Shown here: positions 13,301-24,600 of the stretch, piece after piece
Layout of the letters: every line of letters starts with the position of its first letter
Numbering within the stretch: the stretch's first letter is position 1
Assembly (NCBI RefSeq): GCF_010015585.1
Contig: NW_022985083.1
Coordinates: 234,223 to 298,222 of the forward strand
Source: Eremomyces bilateralis CBS 781.70
Lineage: Eukaryota; Ascomycota; Dothideomycetes; Eremomycetales; Eremomycetaceae
Reading direction: 5' to 3'
DNA: 64,000 bases
The notes under the pieces: model-generated
Database searches by the model: none
Seen by the model: only the letters and a program-made list of their open reading frames with translations
Told to the model about the DNA's origin: nothing
Translations under genes and position numbers: made by a program

Positions 13301-13872
13301 GGAGGGTCCCATTCCCTCTACCGTAGCGGTAGTGGAAGAGTGGATCTTGCGCCGCCTTTCGATCGCCTCCTGTCGTTTCTTCTTGCCTCTTGGGAATGGC
13401 TGGTTTTAACCTTTCCATGGAGGCGTCGTGCTGTGTCCTCTCTGGCGGCGCCTTTGCTTCCTGTTCGGCCATTGCTGCCATTGCTGCCATCTCAAGTGTA
13501 TCTCTTTCCCTTCCGAACGTCTTCGGCCCTTTTGTCTTTCCGTCTTGTACATATCGTCGCCTATCGTCGCCTATCAAATTCTGTATGCCAATTGGCGGAT
13601 CCTATACATATGCTGCGACCCATTTATGCCTAACTCTCCAGTCTATGCTCTGCATTGCCTTCTCTCCCCTTCTCTTCGATTTTACTGATCATATCTTCCA
13701 CTCCCCGGGTTATCCTAGGAGCGATTGACCGTCTTTGCCCGCCTGAATCGCAATTGTACCACTTCGTTGTCGCATATACCAAGATTGTGATATTTATGTG
13801 CCCCGGGCCAGTCCCGCTCCGAAGCCTTCCATCATCCACCCCATCTCACGATTTTGTATTCAAATATTTACA
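7333..13872. other. 6.5 kb gene-poor block
   Basis: No gene with a recognisable domain and consistent structure was found. Some stretches look faintly coding, for example plus-strand frames at 8862-9074, 9300-9674 and 10123-10590, but none joins into a gene or matches a family I know. The TF-like candidate at 11074-11480 is listed separately. A short CGACTGG tandem lies near 12364-12390. The last 600 bp before the AMP-ligase start are CT-rich and likely hold its promoter. Confidence 0.45.
11074..11480 (+). pseudogene. possible relic of a fungal transcription-factor-like gene
   Basis: A frame ending in a basic and Ser-rich stretch (KSKLKRRSTMSSSSS) meets a good donor (GTACGT at 11311) and, after about 76 nt with a CTAAT branch and CCAG acceptor, continues in phase as DIKQRIDAEYIVEYFKVVHK. 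The latter resembles the start of the middle homology region of Zn2Cys6 regulators, where a YF..VH motif is usual. The frame then stops, no Cys6 cluster was found upstream, and downstream frames do not connect. It is either a decayed gene or a chance pairing. Confidence 0.25.
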
Positions 13873-16295
13873 ATGTCTATAACCACGGATATTGTATCAT
13901 GGACCTTCGGAGGAGAAGGAGGGTTGTCAGACCCTGATAAACCTGTACGGTCCCTTTTCTTTTCTCCATCTGATTGCCCCAGACAAGCACCCCATGCACC
14001 ATCTCCACTTTCGAGGCATTCATATATGAAATGCAGAATCGCTGACTTCCGCAACTGTATAGATCCTGATTGACACTGCGGACACTACTCGTGCTCTCTC
14101 ACATGCTCAGATCAAGAGCTACGTGCGGAGGCTCGTCGCGGGTTTGCGTGCCATCGGCGTTGCACCGGGCGATTGTGTCTGCGTGAATTCCTTCAACGAC
14201 GTTGGTGTTCCCCTGATTCCTTCACTTTGATTTCGTGTCACTTTTCGTATAGGGGGGCCACTTGGGTCTTTCCCTTTCTGGTTGTTTATAATCCAGATTC
14301 TATCCGTCATCTTTCTCAAATCAGTTACATAGGCGGAAAGTCTCCTATAGTTTGACGTTTTTTTTGGGCATGGCATCATTCCCGTTTACTTGAAGTCATT
14401 TGCGTCGAAGTTGCGCCTACCGTCGGCACTGAAGGATTTACGGTTTTGACAATCCCTTTTAGATCCTTTACTATGCGATTTACCTAGGTGCCATCGGCAC
14501 TGGAGCCCGTTGGACAGGTGTCAACCCGTCCTACACCGCACATGAGCTCACCCACCACATGTCCATGACGGAAGCTAAGGTGCTAATCGTCGAGCCGGCC
14601 TTGCTCACCACCACCCTAGAAGCCGCGAAGGAATGTGGGATCTCGGAGTCGAAGATCTTTGTATTTGACGTGCATGATGAAAACACACACCCACATCTCC
14701 AGTCGTGGGATGTGCTGCTCCAACATGGCGAGGAAGATTGGGTGATGGTGGACGATCCCTACACGACGACTGCGACGTACGCGTCGACGAGCGGAACTTC
14801 GGGATTGCCAAAGGCAGCGTTTCTGCCGCATTCATATCTCGTGTCGCAGGCAGAGCGACGGTTGTATCCGAAGGTGCCCTACGAAGTAAGTCGATATCCC
14901 AGCCCCTGGGTGACAGGCATGTCCGAAAGGAAATCATGTAACGCTCGGAAATCACCCGATTCTCCGACTGAACTGCCGTACGACGTTCATGACCATACGC
15001 TAACACACTCCAAGGTCCAACGGCTTACCCCTCTCCCGCCCTTCCACGTCTTCGCGACACCCCTTGTTCCGTCCAGCATCCACGCCGGCTGGCCGATCTA
15101 TATCATGCGGCGTTTCGACATGGCAGCCTTCATTACCTCGATTTCGAAATTCGCCATCTCCGAAACATACGCGCCGCCACCGGTGCTGCTCGGGGTTCCG
15201 CAGTCGCCGCTATGCACAAAGGAGAGCTTATCGACCCTGCGGCAGATCTGGACGGGCGGCGCGGGCGTGAAGTACGAGAATCAGTTGCCGTTCTACGAGA
15301 AGTTGCATCCGGATGCGCAAATTAACCAGGTGTGGGGGATGACGGAAGCGGGGTGGGTGACGTGCGTGCAGTGGGGAGAGAAGTCGGAGGACGATAGTGT
15401 TGGTCGGCCAGTAGAAGGATTCGAGATCCAGTATGTTACTTTATCCCCCTCCCCTAGCCTAGCCTCCCTTCTACCCGAGATACTAACGACGCTTACCTGT
15501 AGAATCATGCCCGAGTCCGGCGACCTAGTCACCACCGACGACACCCCCGGCGACATCCTCGTCCGCTCCCGCTCGCTCATGCTCGGCTACATCCAGAACC
15601 CCACCGCGACCGCCGACGCCTTCTACTCCCCCCAGGACGACTCCTCCCACCCCTGGCTCAAAACCGGCGACTGGGGCTTCCTCCGCCACGGCCGCGTCTT
15701 CATCGTCGACCGCCGCAAAGACCTCATCAAGGTCCGCGGCTGGCAGGTCTCCCCCGCCGAAGTGGAAGGCACCCTGCTCACCCACCCCGCGGTGCTCGAT
15801 GCCGCCGTCGTGGGCGTGCAGTTGCCGGACGCGGTGGCGGAGCACGCGCGCGCGTACGTTGTCGTGCGGCCGGGTCAGGAGGTCTCCGGGGATGAGGTGC
15901 GGAAGTGGGTGGGGAAGATGCTGGCGCGGTATAAGGTGCCGGAGGAGGTGGTGTTCATCGACAAGATCCCGAAGAACAGCACCGGGAAGATTCTGCGGAG
16001 GTTGTTGAGGACGCAGGACGTCCCTGTGGGGAGCGTGGCGGCGGAGTCCGGGGATCACACGGTGCACAAGAGGGATAGGGGGGCGGTGGTGGTGGATGAA
16101 AGGGCGGGAGATGAGAGTAGTAGTAGTAGTGGTAGTGGTAGTGGGGATGAGGATTTGGAGAGGGGGGAGGGAAAGGGCGGGGAGGAAAAAATTCGGGCGG
16201 GGACCCTGGCAAGGGTTAAGGGGTCGGTGGTTGGGGTGCTCAGGGCAGTGCTGGCGCGGTTGAAAGGGCTGTGGGCTCGACTTTTCAAGTCCTAG
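13873..16295 (+). CDS. 4CL-like adenylate-forming acyl-CoA synthetase
   Basis: ANL-superfamily enzyme that adenylates a carboxylic acid and probably transfers it to CoA; substrate unknown. Five exons (13873-13944, 14063-14200, 14463-14885, 15015-15430, 15503-16295) give 613 aa; every junction is GT/AG and in phase. The ATP-binding loop TSGTSGLPKA is at 179-188, WGMTEAG at 318-324, TGDWGFL at 404-410, the hinge region DRRKDLIKVRGW at 419-430, and the catalytic Lys is K512 in PKNSTGKILRR. No carrier-protein, reductase or thioesterase domain follows, so it is not an NRPS-like reductase. After residue 525 comes an unusual 90-residue tail: acidic Ser/Gly repeats, then a basic amphipathic helix. 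Introns 3 and 4 happen to be open in frame, so a naive ORF call would retain them. The 262-nt second intron is long for this window. Confidence 0.88.
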
Positions 16296-17035
16296 GCAGG
16301 TGTACGGAAGGCCTGCACTTTTGAATTTTCACCATGGAGATGGTATGGTTACTTCGTTCCGGTTCGACGGTTGGTCGACCTTCGGCGGAGTTCAATTGCT
16401 TAGATTCGGACACTCACTTGTAGTTTGCCTGGCGCCTTGGAGGACGGAATGGATGTCGGCTCTTACTGAGTTGGACGGATGGCCGGATGGGGAAGGCATA
16501 ATTATTCATGATATCCTTTGTGCGAACAGCTCATGGCGATGGGATATAGATACGATTACTGCATATACTGTTTAGCTTATGATATGACGACGGCGGAATG
16601 GTCATACATACTTAGCAACATTAGATAGATTCATGATTTAAGCCTGTTCTCTTCTGCTATTGCTTATTATATCGTGGTAGCTTGTGTCCTCTTGTCCAAC
16701 ACTGCGGCTCCAACATTGCCCATTGCCATCGTCCTGTCGTAACACAACAGATGCGGCCATGTACAAAAGTCAAGAACACTATCTGTGTCTCCTGCATCAA
16801 AATGAAGCGTGAAATAAAGAGGACTGAGAGCAATTGGTGCATGGCGATGCTGTGATCTGTCGCGTCACACCATAACGGTAATCGTGGATAGTTACAAGTG
16901 CACGATCTTGAACCCTTCCATTTCTCGTCCACCCTGTCCCACCAAGGACTATCGTTGGAGACACAGCTACCACAATACACTGTACTAATGACCATCGTGT
17001 TCATGCTCCCCAACCACGCCCATCTCGTCCACCGC
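16296..17035. other. convergent intergenic region
   Basis: Holds the 3' UTRs of the adenylate-forming enzyme (+) and the Rieske flavoprotein (-). AT-rich around 16500-16680; no supported gene. Confidence 0.5.
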
Positions 17036-18967
17036 CTACACTGTTCCTGCTACCTCCGTCGGCAACGCCACCTCCAAGATATCCACCCCTTTCTGAATCT
17101 CGCTCTTCCCCGGCATCTTATTCCTCCGCATCAACTCCGACGCCTGGCTCATATACGGATCCTTCCCCATACTCACCACCGCCACCACCGTCTCCCCCTT
17201 TGTATAGTACCCCACGAACGCCGGCTTTTGCGTATCTCCTACGATCACCACGTCGTCCCACCCGTGGTTCACATTCCCGCAGTACCGCATCTGCGACCCC
17301 AACGCGCTCCAGAAGATCGGGATGAACTCTGCCCGCGTCTTCCCTTGGATCGCTGTCGCCACCACGCGTCCCGCGTTCTGCGCGACGTTCCAGTGCTCGA
17401 TGCGGACGGGCTTGCCGTCTCCACCCGGTCCGTGGTACGGGTATGTGGCGATGTCGCCGATGGCGTAGACGTTGGAGAGGCCTTGCACGGCGAAGGACTC
17501 GTCGGTGAGGATGGAGCCGTCAGCTTCGAGTTTGACTTCGGGGGAGTCCTTAAGGAACTCAGTTGCGGGGGCGACGCCGACGCCCTCGATGACTAGGTCG
17601 GCGGGGAGCTGAGTACCGTCTTTGAGATGGACGACGCCGATCTTCGAGGGGTCTGTCTCGCTGGGTGTGCCCTTCTCGACGGATGCCTCCATCTTGAACT
17701 TGATGCCGTTCTTCTCGAGGATGGCGCGGAAAATGTTGCCGACCTTCTCGCCCATGACGCGCTCCATGGGGGCTTTCTCCATACCGATGACGGTGACATC
17801 GTTGCCTTTGGAAACGAGGCAGTTGGCGACTTCCAGCCCGATGAACGAGCTGCCGATGACGACTATCTTCTTCCCGTTGTCGCCGACCGCTTCCACGATG
17901 GATTTGGCGTGTGGAATGGCTCGGAGGACGAACACGTTGCCGAGGTCACCTTTCAGCCCTGGCAATGGCAGCCAGCGAGGCGAGCCGCCCGTGGCGAGAA
18001 CCAGTTTGGTGTAGTCGTGGGTCTTCCCAGATTTGGTAGAGACAGATTTGGAATTGAAGTCGATCTTCGACACTTCGTCGTCGATTATGTCGATGCTTGC
18101 GTCCTTGTAAAAATCCACCGGCCTCCATGCGATCTTAGAGACATCGGCAAGGAGGGCCTTAGAGAGCTTCGTACGATCAATCGGCCGGTATCCTTCTCTT
18201 GAGATAACCGTAATATGCCCCGTGTACCCGCCTCCTCGTAGGCCTTCAATGGCTCCAGTTGCTCCACTGCCTCTGTTGTTTGGCAAATTCCATGGTTAGT
18301 ATATGATTCCATAGGAGGGAGGACCGGACTTACCCTCCAACTACAAGCACCTTCTCATTCCCTTGCGCCTGGCATTTGATATTCAACTGCCCTCGACTGG
18401 CCTTGATAACCTCCTCTTCCCCGCGAATGTAGACACCCCCGTCCTTCTCAAAGACCTCATACTTCGCCAGCGGGTCCAAAGCCGGCGCATTCTCAATATC
18501 TCCCGTCTCCACATGGAAACATGCTACGGAGCAATCAGCCAAAGTTCCCAGTCCATCGCCCAAAGCCAATTGACTAGGCCTCGAGGATCCGAGTTTCTTG
18601 GTATGCACTCGTACTCACCTCCATGCCACGGGCAAGTCAATCGCCCTTCCCCCGTCAACACCCCCTTCACCAACGGCGCGCCATAATGCGTGCAATTCGA
18701 CGACAGCGCATGGACGCGATCCCTGACCTTCGCGAGCAGCACCTTCGCATCTGGAATTCCTTCGACTTCCAACTGCAGTTTTTCTCCATTCTTCAAACTC
18801 AGGGCATCGATTCCTTTCAGTTTATATTCCGGCATCCTCGCAGTGAAACCGACGCTGAATGGGCGACAGAGACGTATATGGCGCGGGATGGCGTGATTGG
18901 GGAGGAATGTGGACTTTGCTGGGCGCGGAAAATGGATGAGGTAAGGTCGGAGTGATGAGAGAGGCAT
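17036..18967 (-). CDS. Rieske-domain AIF-family (AIFM3-like) FAD oxidoreductase
   Basis: NAD(P)H-dependent flavoprotein with an N-terminal Rieske [2Fe-2S] domain, arranged like animal AIFM3. Exons 18967-18619, 18523-18334 and 18272-17036 give 591 aa. Residues 1-44 contain many basic and hydroxyl residues and no Asp or Glu, a likely mitochondrial presequence. The Rieske ligands are C92-x-H94 and C112-P-W-H115. The first Rossmann loop VVGGGSGA (177-184) spans intron 2, and the second is VVIGSSFIG near 317-325. A YAIGD FAD motif lies near 440. The correct third acceptor is AACAG at 18273, the only one giving GGGSGA. Met45 (MPEYKLKG) could start a form without the presequence. Tandem TGACGTC boxes lie about 150 bp upstream. 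Electron acceptor unknown. Confidence 0.9.
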
Positions 18968-19552
18968 GAAATGGAAGGAAGATGGAAGGGAGAAGAGTTG
19001 AGTTCTAGGAACTCCGTTTTGTCTGGAAGGTCGATCACTGCTAGAGTGTTTACCTGCGATGATGGAGGGGAAGGCTGCTTACAATTGATCATCATGAATT
19101 CGATGATTCGCTGGTGACGTCGGTGACGTCGGCATTTCTTATCGATAACTCCGAGATCTACGCAACTGCGAGATTCGCAGGGGAGTCGGGGAGGGGAGTC
19201 CGGAGTATCTACTTTCGTACCTGGGACGATTTGCCCATCACTATATTAAGAGTTGGATAATTATTTCTCTTGTTTTTTAATTTGGCTCTATATCTTCATA
19301 TTCGATATTAGAGCTCGAGTAACACTCCCATCAATGTGATGGCGGTGTACAGTGAGTGTAAACGAGGCCCAGCCTCTGAAAGATCCTGAAATCCACTCGA
19401 CCACACTAAAATATCTCGCAATAAGGTATCATATATGCCATTTTCTCCCCGTGACATGCCATCGCCCTTCCGGGCCATCCATTCCCAACCTTCCCACAAC
19501 CAAACCCCTACAATGTCATTTCCCTCAAGCCTCCGCCCTCCTCCATCCATCC
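18968..19552. other. intergenic between Rieske-AIF and ELL genes
   Basis: Promoter region of the Rieske-AIF gene and 3' flank of the ELL-like gene, both on the minus strand. Apart from the CRE-like boxes, only AT-rich sequence around 19250-19310 is evident. Confidence 0.5.
19115..19130. promoter_or_regulatory. tandem TGACGTC (CRE-like) boxes
   Basis: Two TGACGTC heptamers (19115-19121 and 19124-19130) 9 bp apart, about 150 bp upstream of the Rieske-AIF start codon. This is the core bound by fungal bZIP/ATF-type factors. Function is inferred from position and motif only. Confidence 0.4.
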
Positions 19553-21646
19553 CTAACCCCTCAACTTCCCCGCCCAAATCTCCGTCTTCATCGCCTCCAA
19601 ATGCTTATGCATCTTCTCCAACTGCTGCCGCTCCTCTGCCTTCGGCGCTGTCGCCCGCCCCGCCAACTCGTGGTACAGCTTCGCGTACTTCGCGTGGTAC
19701 GCCTTGAATTTCTGCGCGAGTTCGAGCGTTTGTCGGGAAGAGAGGGGGACGGCGTCCTCACCCGAGCTGGACGAGTTGCTGGAGACGCCGGGTGTGGATT
19801 TGAGGGAGGTGGCGGTGGCTGCGGGGCGGATTTGGCGGAGGGGCGCGTCGGAGGAGCTTGTGGATGAGGAGTGCGGGCGGGAGGGGGCGTGGACGCCGTT
19901 GAGTTTGCGGGATTTGAGGAAGGGGGCGTCAGGGGTGGGATCGGCTTTGCGTTTGAGGGAGACGGGGGTAGTGGATGAGGAGGCGGGGATCTTCTTGGTG
20001 GGGGAGGTGGTGGAGGCGACATCTAGTTTGGATTTCTTGGTGGATGGTTGGAGGCGCTCGGAGGTGCTTTCTGCTTTGCGCTTGGTGGAAGACTTTGCGG
20101 AGTTAGAGCCTGCTTCTATATCTGAGTTGTTCATGGGTGGGGAGGAGAGCGGTGAGGAGGTCTTGGGTTTAGACACGGTTCCAAGCACCGCTCGGTGGGA
20201 GTTGGATGAGGTGGAGGCCTTGGCTGCATTTTTACTCGCCTTCACCGAAGGTGTGCTGCTCCCCGTCACAGCCTTGGGTTCTTTCTTCTTCTTGGGGACG
20301 TCTGTCGACGAATCGTCCCCTTTCTCGCGCGGGGTCCTGCTCTTCTCATCCTTCTCCGCTTTCTTTGGAGCCGCCTTCTTTGGAAGCCCGGTCTTCTTGT
20401 CTAGGGCTACGGTCCCCTTGGCAGCGGGAGGCTGTTTCAGGACCGGAGCTCCGGAGAAGTCCAGCTTGGATAGAGTCTTGCCCTTACCGCGTTCCTCCTT
20501 CGGCAGGAGTTTCTGCCATAAGGCGTCGGTCTTGGTGATCCGCATTCGGTCGAAAGCGTTAACGGCGTTGTTGATCACGGTCTGACGGTCAACGTCGTCG
20601 TAGCCGAATGACCACGGCTTGAGCTCCTTGTGGTATTTGTCTTTCAGGCGATAAGTTTTGTTTTGCTCATTGTACTGGGCAAGTGGCTCCAGTACTTTTT
20701 GAACCAGCTTTTGTTGCCCCGGTTCCGTGTTGATTGCCAGCTTTCTCATCAGGTCCTTCAGCGTCAATGCCTTGATTGCCAGGCAGTGCATCATCGGTTC
20801 TCGATAGGAGTTCATGATTGCTTGCTGCTTTGTGTCTTGTTTCGGTGCGGAGGTGGGTGCGGTAAGGTGGGAGGGAGATTGTCCGAGGAGGGAAGGACTC
20901 GGTGGAATCGAACGATTTGAAGGAGCTTTCAGCAGACCGTTGCGTGAACGAGAATAAGCTTTGCTTTTGAGTGGAAGTTCTGCAAGAGTTGTTCTGTGAA
21001 TTGTCAGTCTCAGCATATTGTCTCCGCATATTGGGACAATAGCAGCCTCTATAGGAAGTGAACTCAATAGGGCGATTCACAATGCCTGGATTGACAATAT
21101 CGAATCGCCCAATAGAGCACCCTGAAGCTCTACTGTGATTCACGTACGCTTTCGCAGCTCTATCCCTTTCATAGTCCGCCATATTCTGCTTCAGAGCCTC
21201 CAATGCCGTATCTACCCCAGAGTGTGAATCGTCTGACTCGTGCACAGCCAGTCCATGGCTAAGCACACCGCGATACTCCCACTTGCCCGCATGTTCTTCA
21301 GTGGTCTCGTAGACTTCATGTCGGAATCGTTCTTTGGTGGCGTCGAGCGTATACTTCTTCCCATCGAGTTTCAGGGTCTGCGTTTGAGCTTATTAGCAAT
21401 CTATTCCTTTGTATCTCCCACCCCTCCTATCCAATGCTACGATTATAGAACGTAAACACATACCGGAGTTCTTCCAAACAAAACCTGTGGTGCCTTTCCA
21501 CTCCGTATACAATCCAACAGCTCGTCGACCACGCTCTTGCTCATGTCCAACTGCATGATCTGCGCCGATTTCCCTTTCCTCTCCGGCAACGAGTCGGGGG
21601 CGGCATGGAGAGCCACCGGGCCCTCGAGATCGAGTAAAGATATCAT
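19553..21646 (-). CDS. ELL-like RNA polymerase II elongation factor
   Basis: Predicted nuclear factor that suppresses Pol II pausing, related to ELL/S. pombe Ell1. Exons 21646-21464, 21377-21148 and 20993-19553 give 617 aa, all junctions in phase. The N-terminal ELL-type domain covers about residues 1-140. A winged-helix-like segment (about 200-320) contains the characteristic LKALTLKDLMRKLAI and YRLKDKYHKEL blocks. Then comes a long Lys/Ser/Pro-rich disordered linker, and the C-terminal 60 residues (KFKAYHAKYAKLYHELAG onward) match the occludin/ELL helical hairpin. Met21646 is the first ATG in a frame that begins with the conserved domain. The linker shows strongly C-ending codons, while the final 180 bp are G-ending. 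Assignment rests on domain order and motif recognition. Confidence 0.78.
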
Positions 21647-24600
21647 GGTTCAAGCACCGGGAGAGCTATCGGATCGGTGCAGGAACGGGACGGAAGAGGA
21701 GCGGAGATGCAAGCCGGAAACCTTCTGCAAAATAGCAAAGGGAAATTCCTTTATGCAAACCAGCAGAATGGCTATGTACAGGTCGGCATTGGTTCAGGCG
21801 TGTGGTTAACAACCGTGCAGTTGAGAGTTAGAGGCGATGCAAGGCGTGGAAATGGTACGATTGGAGGGGATTGGCTCTTGGTGACGGCACAGTGCACGCT
21901 GCCTGGGAGGTCGGACCAATGCCGCTCAACCGGTGTCTGCAAGCAGCTAAGTACGTGGGTACCTTGATGACGAAGGCAGAGGAGGCGAGGGATTATGGAA
22001 AGTTGCCTGATAAAGTGAGGAAAGACAAAGAGGTAACTATCGTATGGATAGTGAGAACGGAGGAGGAGGTCAGATGGAGGACGGAGGTGGTTGCTGCTGG
22101 AGTTTGGGCTTTGGCAGAGCAATCAAGCAGGGAACCCAACGATGATTGGCAAGCAAATCGGAACAAAGAACGAATAGTCGGGAAGCTGGAACTAAGCCTA
22201 ATAGTCACGCTTAGAGCTATGTGCTGTAATATTGGTGGATGTCTCCGAACAAGTCAAAAGGAAGAACGAAGCACAAGAAATGGAGTTAAAGCCCAGTAGA
22301 AAGACGCCTGCATCGGAGTCAGGCGAGACAATCCCAGTTTCACGGCTGCTTTTTCTTTGAGGATTGATGACTTGATTTCCCTTCACCAGCCAGGTCAGCG
22401 AGTCGTCCAGTCCCTCAGCCGTGTTGCTTTTTGGCACATGGGGGCTAGGCCGAAGACGAGAATCGGAAATTCGGAATATCAGATGGAGCCATGGAGGGCC
22501 GAACCAACGCCACAAGCTTTGCTTCCAAAACCCAACTTGCCCGCCTCCTCCACCACTCCATTAGAAATTCAGAAAGTCGGAATGATTCGACACACCCCAC
22601 CGGGCATGGCAAGCCAAAACGGGGGGCATTCTTGGGAAAGCAAGCAACAGCTTGAGCCTGGTGAATACTGAACAGGCGCAGAGTTTCCAGTTAGTCCGAG
22701 GCAGGGATCTAATCTGGGCGACGGGCAGGATGCTTCCAGGCCCAACATCCTTGATGCAGCTTCCATTACTCATCTCGTTGACTCGTCTACCTTCTCGTAA
22801 TCTGCTGACGACGCTTCAATTGGTACGGTAGCCTTGTGAATGACTGGATTGAGAGAGACACTGGGCCTGTATAAAGACGCTGAGACGCGCATCATGTCCC
22901 TGAGACGTTTCCACCGTGATCTCGATCTTATGTCCTCCTGAATCTCATCCATGATCCAAAGACCTAATTCCAACCATGGGCGGGGTTCCCATGTGGTGCA
23001 ATCGTATACGGTACACTATCGTCGGCAGCATCCAAATAGTCTGGCTCTCGGGCGGGTCTGACTCGGCGATGCGACCACGAGACAATCAGACGACCGCGAA
23101 CATCCAGATCCTCATGAAATCAATCTCGACGATATTAACTCTCTAGCTTCCCCAATTTCCCGAGAGGCAAACCCCCATCTCCCCTTCATTTCCCCCACGA
23201 TCGGAACGAGGCAGAAGAACAACTTAAAAAACATTGGAAAGTGGACGGACCGAAGAAGCCCTTCCAAGTTCCAACCCCCCCAATCTGTAATCTGGGGTAA
23301 AATTGAGGGACCTTGAATTACTCCACACCAGAGACTTTGGGGTTAATATGGACAGAACAAAGAGCCCCCCCATGTGTTACAGTGCCGACCAGGGCCGCTC
23401 GTACTGGGTAAAGAATCCGAGGCGAGGGGCAACCCTCCTCTCGTTTGTTGAAATTTTTAATGACGGTCAGGCTGAACACCAATTCCGAATTGTCACGATG
23501 GCACCCGCCATGCCAATCACGCTTGCCACGCTTCGGTCGTACCGTAGTACAATGGCATGTATGACCCCCAATCGCTTGACAGATGAACCCACGGAATCAA
23601 AGCAGGAACGGCGTTGAACCGTCTCCTCCGTTAGCGTTATGGCCTGCGTTCTTTGTGCTTTGCTTTGGCGGATTATAGATTCCCTCGTTGAGGGATTACC
23701 GACGACGGAAGGAACAAATGACTGGATATCGGGTTGTTACATGGACAGCTTGGTCCCATTGACTCCGGGCACTGCGACACGATGGTGAAGTATGGCGTTT
23801 CCTGTACTTACAGGTGTGTTGCGAATCCGGGATTCCGAATTCCGTATCTGTACCTGTGTAGCAGGGGGTGATCGCGGGATTTAGCCTATGATACGAAAGA
23901 GCAGCAATTTTTGATACGCCGATGCAAGGGATCTTCATAGCAAGGAAACCGGAAACTGTCGTCTGTAAGCCACCTGCAGCAATAGAATTGACGGACATGA
24001 GGAAAAATGTGGGAATTTGATTGCTGGACTTGTACCTACCATTACTATATTAGCGAAACTTGGAAGTTGGAATGTATGTTCGGAGCTCTCACCTTGATGA
24101 CATTCCTGAGCCAATTGGACATGTACCGATCATCCGGGAGATCGTCCCATAGGCTTCCGGTGGGGGTGGGTGAAACAGACATCCACATTCTACAACGATC
24201 CTCTCAACCAGTTGTTCACGACGACCTCTCCTCGACCTTTCAAAAAGGCACACCTGTCGCCTTCCCGCATAAAACCACCCGCTTACCACATCGCGTGCCT
24301 GACGATTCCGTCTAATTAGCGAACGGCCTCTCCCCAAGTCCGAACCCGATCACCAGGACCCCACAGACATATCGCATACCGACATTACATAGTAGTACAG
24401 CACATGCAACAGGCACCCCAGTCCCACACGGAACCACGCACGTAGCTGTAGCGGCCGCACCCATTGGTGGCACTGTACGACCTTCGGCTGTGAAGCACAA
24501 CAGGGTCAGCACCTCAGCCTGCCTGATGACTGCGTGCCAGCGAATCCCGCCCCCGCTGCTCCGGTTCGCCTTACAGGAACCGCCAATTCGCCACCCTGAG

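Noticed and set aside
19704-20585. 293-codon plus-strand frame.
   Set aside because: Antisense to the low-complexity linker of the ELL-like gene; there are no motifs and the codon pattern fits the minus strand.
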